A DNA stretch of 64,000 nt from Gigaspora rosea (GCA_003550325.1 QKWP01000806.1:22785-86784); one strand, 5' to 3'; positions 33,232-45,653 are shown, counted from the stretch's first letter. Notes: generated from the letters alone by a model not told the origin. Program-made: numbers and translations.

Positions 33232-34018
33232 CCGTATTTGCACATAATAACGCCCTCCTGCGTGTTATTTTGGACTTCTGCACGTTATTTTGAAACACGT
33301 ATGCGCATTATTTTGAGTCAAAAATTTTTTTTTTTGAAATCCTGCTCCAGTATATGAAATTGGTTCAATCATCGACAAACACTTTAAAGACATCGAACTT
33401 ACTTTACCAATAAGCTTATTTACAAACGATTAATTTACAGATAAGTTCATTTACAGATAAGTTCATTTCATAGTGTCACAATTTGAAATTGTGACATTAA
33501 ATTTGAATTTCCCGATTAGTTTACCCCAATTTGTAAATAGATCTTCTCTTTATTTAGTATAGATAACTTTTATTAAATGTTAGTCTAAGTCCGGGTAAAC
33601 TTGATGATTGATATATAATCATCCCTTTTTGTAAATTCTTCATAACATGTTAACATATTAGCACATAATCGTGTTAAGGAGCACAGATTATAAACATTCT
33701 CAATAGCATGTCAATGTGCTGGGCTTGGTTGTACCATTACGTAGTGTTTAAACAACACGTTAAAGTGCTGTTAACGTGTCATCTATTAAATATCAAATAT
33801 ATATAAATGAATGAATTCAATATCAATAAAAACATACAATAGAATACAATATTAGAAAAGTTTTTTCAATTTTACTTAAGAAAAATAAAGGAATTATATA
33901 AGGTGGGTGCACATTATTTCAGGACACGTATGGGCACTATTTTGAGCAAAAACACTCATTTTTTTAAAAACTCAAAATCTGAATTAACGCTCTGGCCCAC
34001 TATTATGCGCAAATACGG
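33232..34018. mobile_element. Mariner-like MITE, CCGTATTTGCRCATAATA ends
   Basis: TA flanks CCGTATTTGCACATAATAAC and (complement) CCGTATTTGCGCATAATAGT. The inner part carries a CACGTTAACGTG repeat (33540-33795) and degenerate ACAGATAAGTTCATTT units (33360-33490). Confidence 0.65.
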
Positions 34019-35147
34019 TAAGTGATATTTGCAAATTTCTAGTACAAAACCTGTTTTTAATTGCGCGTAATTTATTAATCAGGTATATATATGAGAATTT
34101 TTTAACAACACTACTCCTGCATTGAGCATGTATACAATATGCTCCTGTGGGAATTTATTAGCATACCAGTTTCAGAGTTTTAGTATAGTTTCGAAGTATT
34201 GGTCTAGTTTCGGGACTTTAGGCAAGCTTCAGGCAAGAAGTCATATCCGGAACTTGTAATACCAGTTTCAGTTTCAGTCAATTTGAAACTATATTATATA
34301 ATTTTATTTTTGGCAATCCTGCCTTTATTTATTAAGGTTCAAGAATATTAAATACACAATGTATCTAATATCTAGAAGTTATCTAACTAAACAAAAACTC
34401 ACTCAATACTTTTGTACCCAGGTGCGACCTGCCATTTCGATTTTTCATCTCCCTCGGGGTCCTTAACTTGCTAAGGACTTGTTTCCCGAGTTCACTGATA
34501 GGCTATCGAATGCCGTCATCAGGAAATTTTATATATAGATATTGATCGATATATAACACTTAATCATTTTATATCAATTGTAAAATATCTCTATATATCG
34601 ATTAACTGGATAAAAATCAATATATATCTAAATCGATATATATCATTTTTTATATTAAATCGTTATATATCAGATATCTATAAATTGATTATAATCAGAA
34701 TTATTTGAAACAATATATAACGATTAACAGATCTTTAACGATTACATAGTGTTTTGAATCACCAGGTAAAAAAAAAACAAACCAAAAAAAATTTTTAAAA
34801 AATTTCCTATGCCCATCTAATCCGTAACATGTTCTAGATCATAAAAATATATACTACAAAATAAAAAAAAACTTAAAAAAAAAACGTGTTTTTGAATGAT
34901 TTTTACCCTCTCTTCCTTTTATCCTCTTTCTCTTTTTCCCCTCTTTCTTTTTTTTTCTTTTTTCTCTTTCTTTTTTTTCTCTTTCTTTTTTTTTTTAATA
35001 TTTTAAATACTTTCAAAATATTTTGGGATCAGTAGATCTGTATCCTAGATTATATCAAGGACGCATTTGACTAATATTTTTGAAATATTCGATAATTTTT
35101 GATGATTGTACCACAAGATCAGATTAGATTTTTGTTTTTTTTGTTTA

Positions 35148-35744
35148 NNNNNNNNNNNNNNNNNNNNNNNNNNNNNNNNNNNNNNNNNNNNNNNNNNNNN
35201 NNNNNNNNNNNNNNNNNNNNNNNNNNNNNNNNNNNNNNNNNNNNNNNNNNNNNNNNNNNNNNNNNNNNNNNNNNNNNNNNNNNNNNNNNNNNNNNNNNNN
35301 NNNNNNNNNNNNNNNNNNNNNNNNNNNNNNNNNNNNNNNNNNNNNNNNNNNNNNNNNNNNNNNNNNNNNNNNNNNNNNNNNNNNNNNNNNNNNNNNNNNN
35401 NNNNNNNNNNNNNNNNNNNNNNNNNNNNNNNNNNNNNNNNNNNNNNNNNNNNNNNNNNNNNNNNNNNNNNNNNNNNNNNNNNNNNNNNNNNNNNNNNNNN
35501 NNNNNNNNNNNNNNNNNNNNNNNNNNNNNNNNNNNNNNNNNNNNNNNNNNNNNNNNNNNNNNNNNNNNNNNNNNNNNNNNNNNNNNNNNNNNNNNNNNNN
35601 NNNNNNNNNNNNNNNNNNNNNNNNNNNNNNNNNNNNNNNNNNNNNNNNNNNNNNNNNNNNNNNNNNNNNNNNNNNNNNNNNNNNNNNNNNNNNNNNNNNN
35701 NNNNNNNNNNNNNNNNNNNNNNNNNNNNNNNNNNNNNNNNNNNN
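35148..35744. other. Assembly gap (597 N)
   Basis: Unresolved bases between T-rich sequence and a tandem repeat, so the gap may conceal more repeat units. Confidence 0.99.
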
Positions 35745-36150
35745 GCACTTTACAAGAACACCAATTCTAACATCTCTAGTACTTTGCAAGAAGTCACGAA
35801 TATGAATGAATATAATTAAATATAGGCGAATATGAGTGAAATATAATAGTTTATTTTTTTCAATTTGTTTTTTTTTTATTTTTTCGGGTTTGTTTTTTGT
35901 TTTTTGTTTGTTTTTTTTACTTATTTATTTTATTTTATTTTATTTATTCTTACTTCGTTCAGAACTTTGCAAGAAAACAACCCAACTTTCGGGTACTTTG
36001 CAAGAAGTAGCAAATATAAATGAATATAAGTGAATATAAGCAAATATGAGCAAATATAAAGAATATAATAGTTTATTTTTTTTGTTTTCATTTTTTAAAT
36101 TTTTTTGGTTTCGTTTTTTTTGGATTTATTTTTTTTGTCATTTTTTTTAT
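35745..36150. repeat. ~215-bp tandem repeat
   Basis: TACTTTGCAAGAAGT and AATATGAATGAATATAA followed by ATAATAGTTTATTTTTTT occur twice. The array probably extends into the gap. Confidence 0.65.
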
Positions 36151-36195
36151 AATAATATATAATATATATAATATTAAAATATAATATATAATAAA

Positions 36196-37445
36196 GGGGT
36201 GTGGCGACATAGAGAAGCTGTCTGGTTGTCACCCCAAGCAGCAGATCTAGTGTTCGAATCCCACTGGAGACGAATTGAAAAATAGGCCTATGTTATGGTA
36301 ACATTTGTTCATCGATCGGTTGGGTAGATTACCTGTAGCCTTGGTTAAAGCCAGGGGACCGGAACAATTGAAACCCGTTTGGCAAGTTCCGAGTGGAGAG
36401 GTAGCTGGACTTTCGACAGTACCAGGGAAAAGGATCTTAACGGTGACTAACTGGGAAACTGGACGAGCAAGAGCCCTATGGCAAAAGGTGGCCCACCAAT
36501 CTGGCCGCCGGAGTCGTACCGGAAGAAAAGGTCATGTGTTATAGAAGCATGAACCAAGGATAGGGAGACCTTAGGCACCTAAAGCCTGGCAGACCGATCC
36601 TTCTGGGCCAACTGGATTGGTAGTCTGGGATTACTGGGAAAAGGATTCAAAGAGTGACTAACCGGGTACTGGGGTCTAGTGAACTTCACAAGGCAGACAG
36701 AACTAATCAGCCAATAAGAGGCGAAAACATGGAGGCGTGTACATGTCAAGACCCAATGGAGCTCTGGGCTTACCCATATGGGAGTTTTCGGACGCTAAGA
36801 GGATTTGGGACCACCAATATGGGTATATACTGGTATAAGGTTCTCCCTAGCCTCATAATGCCATCCAACTATATTCGGTACTGGAAGCATTTGCAAAAGC
36901 CCAGTTCCTTGCCACCATAGCGGGAAGTACAGTCGTTCACACATTTCCAAATTAAGAACGCTAAATCCTGGGTCCTCAAGTCGCAGCAAACTGGATGGTT
37001 GCGGTAGCATGCAGGCTTGAGATACTTACCCAATGTGGTAGAGGCAGCCGCATGGTTTAAGATATGAACCCCAAGAAGTACGCTAGTAAGGGATTTTCTG
37101 GGTAACCAGATTTCAGGTACACCAACTTGGAAGCATAAAGCGCCTACCTGGCAACACACACCAAATTGGAAGTGATGAATTAGAAAATATGGGTAAAGTG
37201 GCGGACATGTGGGTGCTGATTGTTGGTTGAAAAGGAACGTACAAACCCAGGTCAACTATATAAATGGGAATATGGGAGGCTCTGGTGGGTTTTAGCCATG
37301 GATAAAAGGTTTCACAGCCTGAAGTCCTAGTCTCAATACTTGTATATAATATGTATGTATAAAAGGCACCGCCATATATCAATTTGCTTAAGTATTAATA
37401 AAGTTTGGGGCAGGAGCTATACCTTTAATATTAAAAAAATATATA
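36196..37445 (+). mobile_element. tRNA-headed SINE-like element, family S1 (full copy 2)
   Basis: A perfect 16-bp duplication TATAATATATAATAAA flanks it (36180-36195, 37446-37461). The head GGGGTGTGGCGACATAG...GTTCGAATCCC carries A- and B-box-like sequence. A 1.1-kb body aligns with 3060-4180. The tail ends AGTATTAATAAAGTTTGGG...GGCAGGAGC then A/T-rich sequence. At 1.25 kb it is unusually long for a SINE. Short frames inside are not conserved as proteins beyond the nucleotide similarity. Confidence 0.85.
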
Positions 37446-38399
37446 TATAATATATAATAAAAAAATAAAATTTTATATTAAATAGCGAAAACTTGTGAAT
37501 ATTATATATTTAATAAATTAAAATATTATATAATAATAATAAATAAAAAAAATTTATAATTAAATTGCGAAAACTTGCGAAAACTTGTAAAAACCTGTAA
37601 AATGTTCAAAAAGCATGATTATGTGAATATAATAATTATTAATTGATATTATATTAGATATATATCGATTAACCGGATATATATCAATTACTATTACTAT
37701 CGATAGAAATCGACAGGGGTGTTGATTATCAATATATATTTTACCAGCTAGTAATTGATATATTTCTATATATTAAATTTGCCAATGGTGTCAGGATTGC
37801 CTACTGTTTTTACGAAACGGCTTCGTCCAAGAGGACCAGGCCAGTTTCACATTTTCTCCTATCCATGCCTTCACATTGTTTTCAAAGAGCTTTTTCAATT
37901 TTACGTTAGGCTTTGATTTTCCTTTTTCCTTATCTTTTCTTTACTCCGAACGCTTTACTGAGTGTTCTTCTTTTTCCATTTTCGAAGTGTTTGAATTTAC
38001 ATTCTCTTTATTTGGTCTGATTTTATTTCCCTTTGTTTTCTTTTTTCCTGATATTTTTCTTCCATTATCAAACCTTTCTATACTGTGGTCTTTTTTCCAA
38101 TCTGCGAATAGATCGCATCTCTGGCTCCATATTCTCTTGTGAAAAATCTCACTAAAACTGTCAAGTAGCGTACCCACTACTTTTTCTTCTTTTTCCATTT
38201 TGAACAAGATTTTCCACCCTTTCTTTTCTCTCTGTTGACAGAAGACCCCTTATTAATTCTTCTTTTGCTTCGAATTTTTTTTCTGATTTGTACCGAAAAC
38301 TTCATCTCTTATTGATTCTCTATCTTCTTCTAAATTGTTCATATCGTCGAAGGCCTCTTTTTGTATCACCTCACTAACTTCTTCTTCTGTTCCATTCCA

Positions 38400-39560
38400 A
38401 GATGTTTGATACTCTTTGACAAGATGCTAGATGATCTTGAGTTTCTTCCTCAGCTCCACATGCGATATATATACTAGATTTATACAGGCCTGGGTTTCTT
38501 TTGTTGAGTTTATCCATAGTTGGTAAGGCTTTATTTAGACATTTGACCCGAAATATCCAATCTCTATTTTTTTCTTTATCTGTACAATTACCCTCCTTAA
38601 AATTCCCTATGTCTTTCCAAGTTTCTTTCTAAACTATTTTATTTTTTTCCTCCTCTTTTTCTATCCAACGCTTACTGCTTCTCAAGTTTTCCCATTTTAT
38701 ATCTACTATTGCTAAAGCTATTCTATTTACCTACTTTTAATCTCATTATCTATTCTCAAATTTTTCCACCTAAGTATTGCCTTTGTAAATCTTTCCTATG
38801 GATCTTTAAACTCTAACATTGAACCTTCTCTAGCTCCCTTCTTTGCTAAGCTATCTGCTGTGTCATTCTCTAAAATATTACTATGTCCTTTAACTTTCTT
38901 GAGCCACAATTCCAAGTTCTTCAAGCTTTTAATCTTCTGAATACTTCGCAGCATGTTTCTGTTCTTGATCTTAAAGCATTCTCTTAATTTGTTCACGTCG
39001 CTGCTTTTTTTTATTGCTTGGATGGCTGCTGCACTATCTGTTACTACAGTAACCTTTGTGTTTTCTGGTGCAGCTAGTAGAGCAGATCCTATAGCCCCTA
39101 GTTGAGCTTTTGTTACGGAAGGCCAGTTTGTGAAGCCACAAAAGAAGTCTGCTTTTGTTTCTTCCTTCTTTGAGTTGTTTTCTATTGCTATCAAACCTCC
39201 TCCCATTTTAGCCTTTTTCTGGTTACATTCTGGATTAATCCAAGAGCCGTCTGTAAAAAAAGTTACTTTTTTAAAGTCCTTTAGAATTTCTGCTTTTTCT
39301 TTAAGCTTCTTTTTGACTTCCTCTCTTTCTATACTACTCTCGATTACTTCTTCTTCTATTCTTTGTATCCTTATAGGGTTGCAATTCTTGGTTCACTTCA
39401 TCATCTGCTGGATCTTTGTCTTTAAATACCAAGGTACACTTTGGTATCCCTAATTTCCAATATTTTTCCTTGGGGTCTTCTACCTTTTCCAAAAGGTTTC
39501 TTCTAATGGCTCGTCTTGTGTTCTTGAAACCCTGTTTGTATATGCATAGCACCAAACTTT
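38400..39560 (-). pseudogene. LINE copy A RNase H and C-terminal segment
   Basis: The linker frame (39334-39555) leads to TDGSWINPECNQKKAKMGGG with the first Asp at 39249-39251. KAQLGAIGSALLA follows, where Glu would be usual (Gln here), then VVTDSAAAIQAIKK (Asp) and KGHSNILENDTADSLAKKG (final Asp). Near 38430-38470 lies CGAEEETQDHLASC, a Cys/His zinc-finger-like end of LINE ORF2. The E-to-Q change would impair RNase H. Confidence 0.75.
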
Positions 39561-39891
39561 GCCTCTATTACATCCCGTACAGCTTTCTATAATTACGCCT
39601 TTTTCTTGCAAGTTTTGTTTTTCTGTCTAGTGCTCTATTTCGTATATCTTTGCACTTTTCTTGTCTTGGATTTTTCCTATATTTACTCAACTGCCTTTAC
39701 TTTTAATGCTACTTATTCCTTTATTCTAAGATCCTGACAAACTTCCTCTAGTCGCACCTTTATTCCAAGACTCTTTGTTGGATGTGCCCAAAGTTCTTGC
39801 TTAAGTATTCTGTGTTCTTTGACATCCAGAACTTTCTGCTTGAGAGTTTTGAACCATTTTAGCCTCTTCTCTGCTAGGTTAATGCCCTAAT

Positions 39892-41640
39892 TCATTTTAT
39901 CTGACCCCAGGTTAGGAGTTGTTTTTCTTGACCGCATATTATTTGTTCAAGTATAAAAATGTTCAATTTTTTCTCCCTGCAGTAATTCTCTGCATTCTTT
40001 TTCTCTATTAGATCTAATATTTCATTTCCTGTACTAAACAGAGCAAAAGCTTTTTCTATTTCTTCAGCCTTTATATTTATATCAAGCCCATTTGCCTCTT
40101 TTACTATTCTGTAATTTAAATTGTATTTTAATTGTACTTTGTTCATTTGCGCACTATTTAAGGCCAGAATACACTTTGAGCTTTTGCAGTCCAATTGTGC
40201 CTGCCTGATTCTCAGCCAAGTCGCATCACCCATCTCTTTGTGGTTATTTAGCTGTACCATTAGCTCTGTTACATGATGTGCTATCTGGTTCTGCCAGATT
40301 AATTTAAATCCCACTATATTCTTGTGCGTTAGAACCGCATTTGCAAGTGTGCTTGCCATGTTGGCTTTGTTTTTTGTTAGCTTGAACATTGGACTTTGTA
40401 ACCTGTCACACAAATCTCGTGGTAATATATAATGCTGCATTCTATACTCTATCCTCAGTAGTAGAACCCTATTATTCATATATACCATGTGTGCAAGAGA
40501 TACTTTTTTCTTCCTTAGTGATTTAACTACTGAATCTACTTCTCTTCTAACCAAATTCAAAGCTGCTCATTTTTCTGCTTTGAACGATATCCAGACACCT
40601 AAAAACCTTGTTGCTTCATCTGCTTTTTTCATTACTATCTTTTCTCTCCTTTGCTTCATTTCTACATAATCCTTCACTTTTTTGTCTTTGTTGATGACTA
40701 CTAGTTCTGATTTCTGACTATTTATTTAAATATTATTTATTTTGTAAAACTGTTCTGAGATTTTTATGATGCTCTCTAACTTTTTCCTTGAATTAGCTAC
40801 ATACGTTGTGTCGTCTGCGTATGCGATCACCTCTATTTTTATACTTAGCTTTTTTATTTTATTTAAACTCAGATCTATCAGCCAATCAACTTGTAGTTCA
40901 TACCCTAATTTTTCTTTTTTCTTGATCGCTATCAGGAGAGGATCATAGAAAATTCTCCAAACCAGGGGCGAAATGACCTCCCCTGGTCTATACCATCCTG
41001 TGATTCAAACTTTTCTATTACACTACAACTCATCAGGACTTCTATTTCTCTTTTTTTATATAATTCGATTATGAAGCTTCTTGTTATTTCTGGAATATTT
41101 AGATGCTGTAGAGCTAGATCTAACATTTCTAGACTGACCAAATTGAAAGCCTTTTTCATATCTTGAAAGAATAGCCATAATTCCTTCTTTTTCTCTTTTG
41201 CATCTTCTAAAATGTAATTCAACAGGTATACTAGTGCTGCTGTACTATACCCTCTTCAGACAATCCTGCAAAATTCCTTTCTTTCAAAATATCTCTTTCT
41301 TTCAGGACTTTGCTTAACCTATTGTTTACAATACGTACAACAGTCTTCCTAAAGGTTTCTAGAAGCAAAATAGGTCGCACTTTGTTTAGCTTATACCCAA
41401 TTCTTCTTGTTTTAGTATTGGGTACAGTAAACCTAATTTCTATTTTTTTGGAATTTTACCACTTTTATACATTCTGTTAAAAAATTAACAAAGAGGGTTT
41501 TTGCCAATTTCCCAATATTTCTCAAAAGAGAATATGAAATTCCTGTTATTCCTGGTGCTGAATTATTTTTGGTCTGGCTTAATGCAATGTCCCACTCTTC
41601 CACTTCAACGTTTTCAGCAACTCCTTGTACCAATCCTCTT
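39892..41640 (-). pseudogene. LINE copy A reverse transcriptase
   Basis: From 41640: QTKNNSAPGITGISYSLLRN (RT entry motif), KELWLFFQDMKKAFNLVSLE (motif A Asp), ESQDGIDQGRSF (motif B), IAYADDTT (YADD at 40810-40821) and FLGVWISFK. A long thumb/connection frame of 222 residues (39892-40560) follows. Frames are interrupted between these blocks. Motif spacing is that of LINE ORF2. Confidence 0.85.
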
Positions 41641-42404
41641 TTATTTCTTTAATTGGCTTGTACTCTTTTTTCCAGAAATCAGGCAGATTATTTACATGTA
41701 CGTTTCGCTTTCAGAACTGGCTTTCAAAGTGACTTTTCACTGTTTTCAGTACCTCTTGTGGCTCATGTATTAAATCCTCCTCACCATCGTCCGTTTCAAC
41801 TACTACTCTGTCTATCCTTAATTTTTTGTATGGTCTTTCTAACAAACTGTTAATCATTCTCTTTTGGTCGCTTATCACCATCGCGTACCTTCTTTCGATA
41901 TTTTCTTGAATCCGTTTTTCTTCTATTTTCTTCTTTTCCGTTTACCATGTCTTAAAGAGGAGCTTCCACCAGACTTCTAGATCTTTTTTAATACTTTCCA
42001 AACCTTGATATAGTACCGTTTCTCCTTCTATATGTGCTTCGCTGTGTTTGCTTCTTAGAACTTCCAAAAGACCTTTAGCTCCTTCTTCTAGAATAAACAG
42101 ATCTAATTCTGAATTTACTGTTTCTTGAAACTTAATTTATCTTAGAATGCCACTTTGCTATCCTTCTTATATCTTTCTTTAGCATTCTCAAATTTTTATC
42201 CTCAACTTGTAGCTCTTGTAGCTCTGGCACTCTTTTCTTTTTAGACAGAGTTTCTCCTGCCGCTCTTCTAATACAATTCAATATTCTTTTCTATATTTCA
42301 TCTATATCTATATTAATACAATCATCTTTTATTTTAGCAACCTCTTTTTCTAATCTACCTTTGTAGCATTCCAATCTCTTCAGTCGCTTTGTTACTATCT
42401 ATAC

Positions 42405-43190
42405 TTAATGTTTCCTTTGCAGTCTTGCAAAGGTATTTTTTCTCGTATGCATTCCTGTTTCAATCTTTTCTAATATAATTTTGTAATCGCTTGCTGTTAT
42501 TTGGTCTGCATCATATACTTTACACGAGAAAATGCTATTATTACAGCTCTTTGAAACCCAAATATAGTCGATTTTCATTTCATTTCCCCTGCCTACCCAT
42601 GTTGTTATGCGTTTATTTGGAATTATTGCTTTGTGAATGTCCAACATGTTCTTCTCTTCCAATCTCTAATATTAACTTTGTTTTGTTTTTTCCTTTTTTC
42701 TGTTTTTTTGCTTTTCTTTCCTCCTCAGTATCTTTTTCTTCTAACTCTTTATTAAAATCTCCCATTATTATAAATTTGGTTTGCTCCTGGCATGGTTGTT
42801 CTAATTGTTCTTTCAGGTATTTATAAATCTCCTCCTGTATTTCTTTGTTAGTTGGTGCAATATATACTGCTATAATATGTACTCTAAGCCCTTTAAAATC
42901 CAGTCTAATATTAAGAGTATATGGATTAATGTTTTCTATACCTGGGACATGTTTTTCCCATGTTTTCTTTATTATGATCCCTACTTGGGATCCCTTCTTT
43001 TTGTTTCCATTAGCTGCGGTCCAGAAGCTTCTATATTTTTTATTGTTTTTGAAAAGCATTTTTCCCTCTAGCTCAGAGATGTTCATTTCTCCTGGCCCTA
43101 ACACCCCTATTCCCTTCTCTTCTATAAAGTCTACAACTAGTCTATTTTTCCCTTGTTTACCTTTAAACCATTTATATTATGATACCCTAT
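42405..43190 (-). pseudogene. LINE copy A APE-type endonuclease
   Basis: GIIIKKTWEKHV, IIAVYIAPTNKEIQEE and FIIMGDFNKELEEK correspond to the core strands of APE-like nucleases, with the GDFN Asp/Asn. MKIDYIWVSKS and TASDYKIIL give the C-terminal end. There the usual SDH histidine is Tyr (CAC/CAT to TAC/TAT, a transition), which would abolish nicking. The domain lies N-terminal to RT in ORF2. Confidence 0.8.
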
Positions 43191-43726
43191 ATTCATTACC
43201 TCTATCCCTATCGTACTATACTGACCTTTCTTATTTTGGCTTATTGTTTGAGCCTGTAAGACTTCTGTTTCACAAAATCCCTTATTGATACCTGTGGCAA
43301 CTTTTAGAAGCATTGGGAAGCCTCCACCCCTTTGTCCGGAACATAGTAACAGCTTTTAATTCTGATAAGCCAGTTCAATATTTGGTTCAACATTAATTTA
43401 ATTTCTACAGTTTCTTCTATCTCTTCATTTGTGCTGCCACTGACTTATTCATGTTTTAGATTCCATTTCTTGCAATGTACCAAATTATTTTTAATACCAA
43501 TTTTACTTCTATCGCTCTCCACTGTATATAATGTTCTGTGATCTGTTCATGTTTTTATTGAGCAGCTATTTCTTCTACTCGCACTTCTTATATTATGTAC
43601 GTATGCTTCCTTTCCTTCTCTTGAGTTTCCATCCTTAGGTTTGCTGCTTTAGCTTTTAAAGTATCAGCTTTTGGAGTTTTCTTTTTCTACCTGTTCTATT
43701 CTCTTTCCATTTTCTGTTCGTGCCCA

Positions 43727-44624
43727 TTACAGCTTTGTATTGTAGTAAAAAATTTGTTTATCCAAAGCTTCTACCCGATCTTTGTCCATTTCAAAGTAAA
43801 TTGAATCTATTCCTCTTTGATTTCGATTTGTATTAAAGGATCTATATACTGACTTCGCTTTTACTACCTTGAGTTGTCTTAATTGCAGTGTTTCTACTGC
43901 CGTCTTTGGAGTGTTTTTCACTACTACCTTGTGTGCTGCTCTTTTTTCTAAAATTTTTTTTTGCGAAGCTACCTGGTATGACACTGCATGGCTTGCCTTC
44001 TTCAAAATGGACTGCCCAAGCCTGTGAAAGAACCTGCCTTCTATGTTCATTTCAAAAACTAATTGAAAATACCAGAGCCTTATTCTTCCCTTGCAGTTTT
44101 CATTGGAAGATCTTTGTTTTGCCGAAATAGTACAGATATCTCTTAACTCTTGGTATGCTTACTTCTGCTAGTATATTCCAAATTGTAAAAATTTCTGTCA
44201 TCTCCTCATTGGCACTATCCACTGCTTCTTTCACCAATAGAATTCTGTCCTTCGAAATTCCCATATTATTTCTCAAGGTTTCTTCATTCTCTATTAATTC
44301 TGCTTCTTCTTTAAAAAATTTGTGTTCTATCTCCTGCTCTGCTTTCTTTTTTCCTTTTATTACTTCTTCTATTTTTTGTTGCGGTTTTATGCTTGTTCTT
44401 ACGTTTTCTATTTTCTCAACTTTTGAATTTAATTTGGTTTGTAATTCTGTAGTACCATAGTCTTGTTGACCGCATTCTTGTTCGAGTAGAACTGCTATAT
44501 CTAAGCTAGGTGGAGTTTTCTTCTCTTTCCTTGTAGTCTTGCTAATTTCTTCTCTTTTTTCTTCTTTGCTAGAGTTTTCTCCATCTCTTATTCTTAGATA
44601 TTCACAGTAATTATATAACTCCAT
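43727..44624 (-). pseudogene. LINE copy A ORF1
   Basis: ATG at 44622-44624 (MELYNYCEYLRIRDGE). A Lys/Glu-rich coiled-coil-like region follows, then after a frameshift a second frame (43727-44050) ending SIYFEMDKDRVEALDK and QIFYYNTKL. The last part resembles an RRM-like fold as in LINE ORF1 nucleic-acid-binding proteins. It is shared with copy B at 58595-59128. Confidence 0.65.
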
Positions 44625-45279
44625 TATACTCCTGAATACATAAATTGTCTTTGGGTTTGTCCCAGTAATCTTTGCTATTTTTCTGTCTATTCATAGAACC
44701 TTATTGTTATGCTTTTTCATTAGAATTTCTTGTTCTTCTGCTGATTTTGTAAATATCATTTGATATTTGTCCAATTTTCCAAACCAATTTATACCCATCG
44801 ATGTTCATTGATAATCTTGTGTTACTGATTTCAGCAAGCTTCTATAGAAATTCCAAATCTATAATCAACCTTATTCACGTGTTTGTTTGTTTGTTTATTT
44901 TGTTGTTTATTTGTTGTGTATTTGTTTACATATTACCTATGATCTGCAGTTGGAGGTTTACAGGATTTTCCCTTTTTTCTCAAAAAAAAAATTCAAAACT
45001 CGAAGTTTTTATTATTCCAAGTAAAAAGTCATTTTCGTTAATTGTACTATTAAGTAGCTGCTATTTATTTTCCTACTCTACAGTTTTTTATTAAGAGTTG
45101 TATCTAAGATAGCTTAGTGTGTTTTATGTTTTTTCTTGTTTTCCTTTTGTAAAAAAAACAGTTATAGTGATCAGCAGAAAGAGTTGTATATGTCTAAATA
45201 AACTTGTTTTGATTTCGAAACTATATAGTTTCGGGCAGCATCATTAATCATTATTAGTAATCAATTTGCCAATTAAAAT

Positions 45280-45565
45280 TCAGGATCAGGTGTACCATGT
45301 AGATCAATTTTTGTATAACAAAAACAAAGAATTTTTTAAAAATTGCTAAAAATTGCTTTTAATCTAAAATTTTGTCTATGAAACTACTTTTTTTTATATA
45401 AAAAAAATTCATTGCTTATATACAAAGCCCTATCCTAATCTCTAACCTTTACCCTTATCCTAATATTAAAAGATTTATTTTTTATTTAATACAAACTGTT
45501 TGTTTTGTTTATTTTGTTTTATACATTGTAGATTATACCTGTGATGATCATCACAGGTAATATGT
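45280..45565. repeat. Degenerate MITE with CAGGTGTA ends
   Basis: GATCAGGTGTACCATGTAGA at the left pairs loosely with CACAGGTATAATCTACAATG (complement at the right). CCTAATCTCTAACC spacer. Related sequence at 21290-21690. Confidence 0.4.
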
Positions 45566-45653
45566 AGTAATTTTTTATTTTAAAATAATATAATATATAA
45601 ATGTATTTATAATAGTTATTTTTTTAAAAATTTTTAAATTATATTTTGTAAAA

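Larger units (their letters stand above)
34519..37785. mobile_element. hAT-like element in the LINE 3' UTR, ATATATCGATTAAC interior
   Basis: Termini TCAGGAAATTTTATATATAG and (complement) TTGGCAAATTTAATATATAG are flanked by TGCCGTCA / TGGTGTCA (6 of 8). ATATATCGATTAAC-type repeats occupy 34515-34740 and 37640-37770. The body contains T-rich tracts, the N gap, a tandem repeat and a SINE-like element. Excision would join LINE 3' UTR sequence seamlessly. Confidence 0.6.
34295..45216 (-). mobile_element. Full-length LINE (copy A)
   Basis: A perfect 10-bp duplication GAAACTATAT flanks it (34285-34294, 45217-45226). On the minus strand the order is 5' UTR, ORF1, APE-type endonuclease, RT, RNase H, C-terminal zinc-finger-like segment and 3' UTR. 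The 3' UTR ends TTAATAAATAAAGGCAGGA and an A/T-rich tail. Without the 3.27-kb insertion at 34519-37785 it is about 7.7 kb. Frames are broken in many places, so the copy is dead. Family features fit APE/RT/RNase H LINEs seen in mycorrhizal fungi; the clade is not resolved. Confidence 0.85.
31440..45246. mobile_element. Putative hAT-like satellite element hosting the LINE, GAAACT interior
   Basis: The left terminus TAATGATGCTGCCCAAAACT and right terminus (complement) TAATGATGCTGCCCGAAACT form a TIR fitting YARNG. GAAACT / CCGAAATT repeats lie at 31450-31610, 34150-34290 and 45217-45232. Removing the LINE at 34295-45216 joins the inner flanks. The outer flanking octamers differ (GATTCCAA, ATCATTAT), so the two ends may not derive from one insertion. 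Confidence 0.5.

Noticed and set aside
35099..35819. Four long overlapping open frames across the N run
   Set aside because: They consist almost entirely of undetermined residues from the assembly gap.
36654..37382. Several 70-128 codon frames on both strands
   Set aside because: All lie within the S1 element, overlap each other in opposite frames and have no counterpart in the other copies.
42491..43288. Several plus-strand frames of 88-147 codons, and similar ones at 55546-56337
   Set aside because: They are antisense shadows of LINE endonuclease and RT coding sequence.
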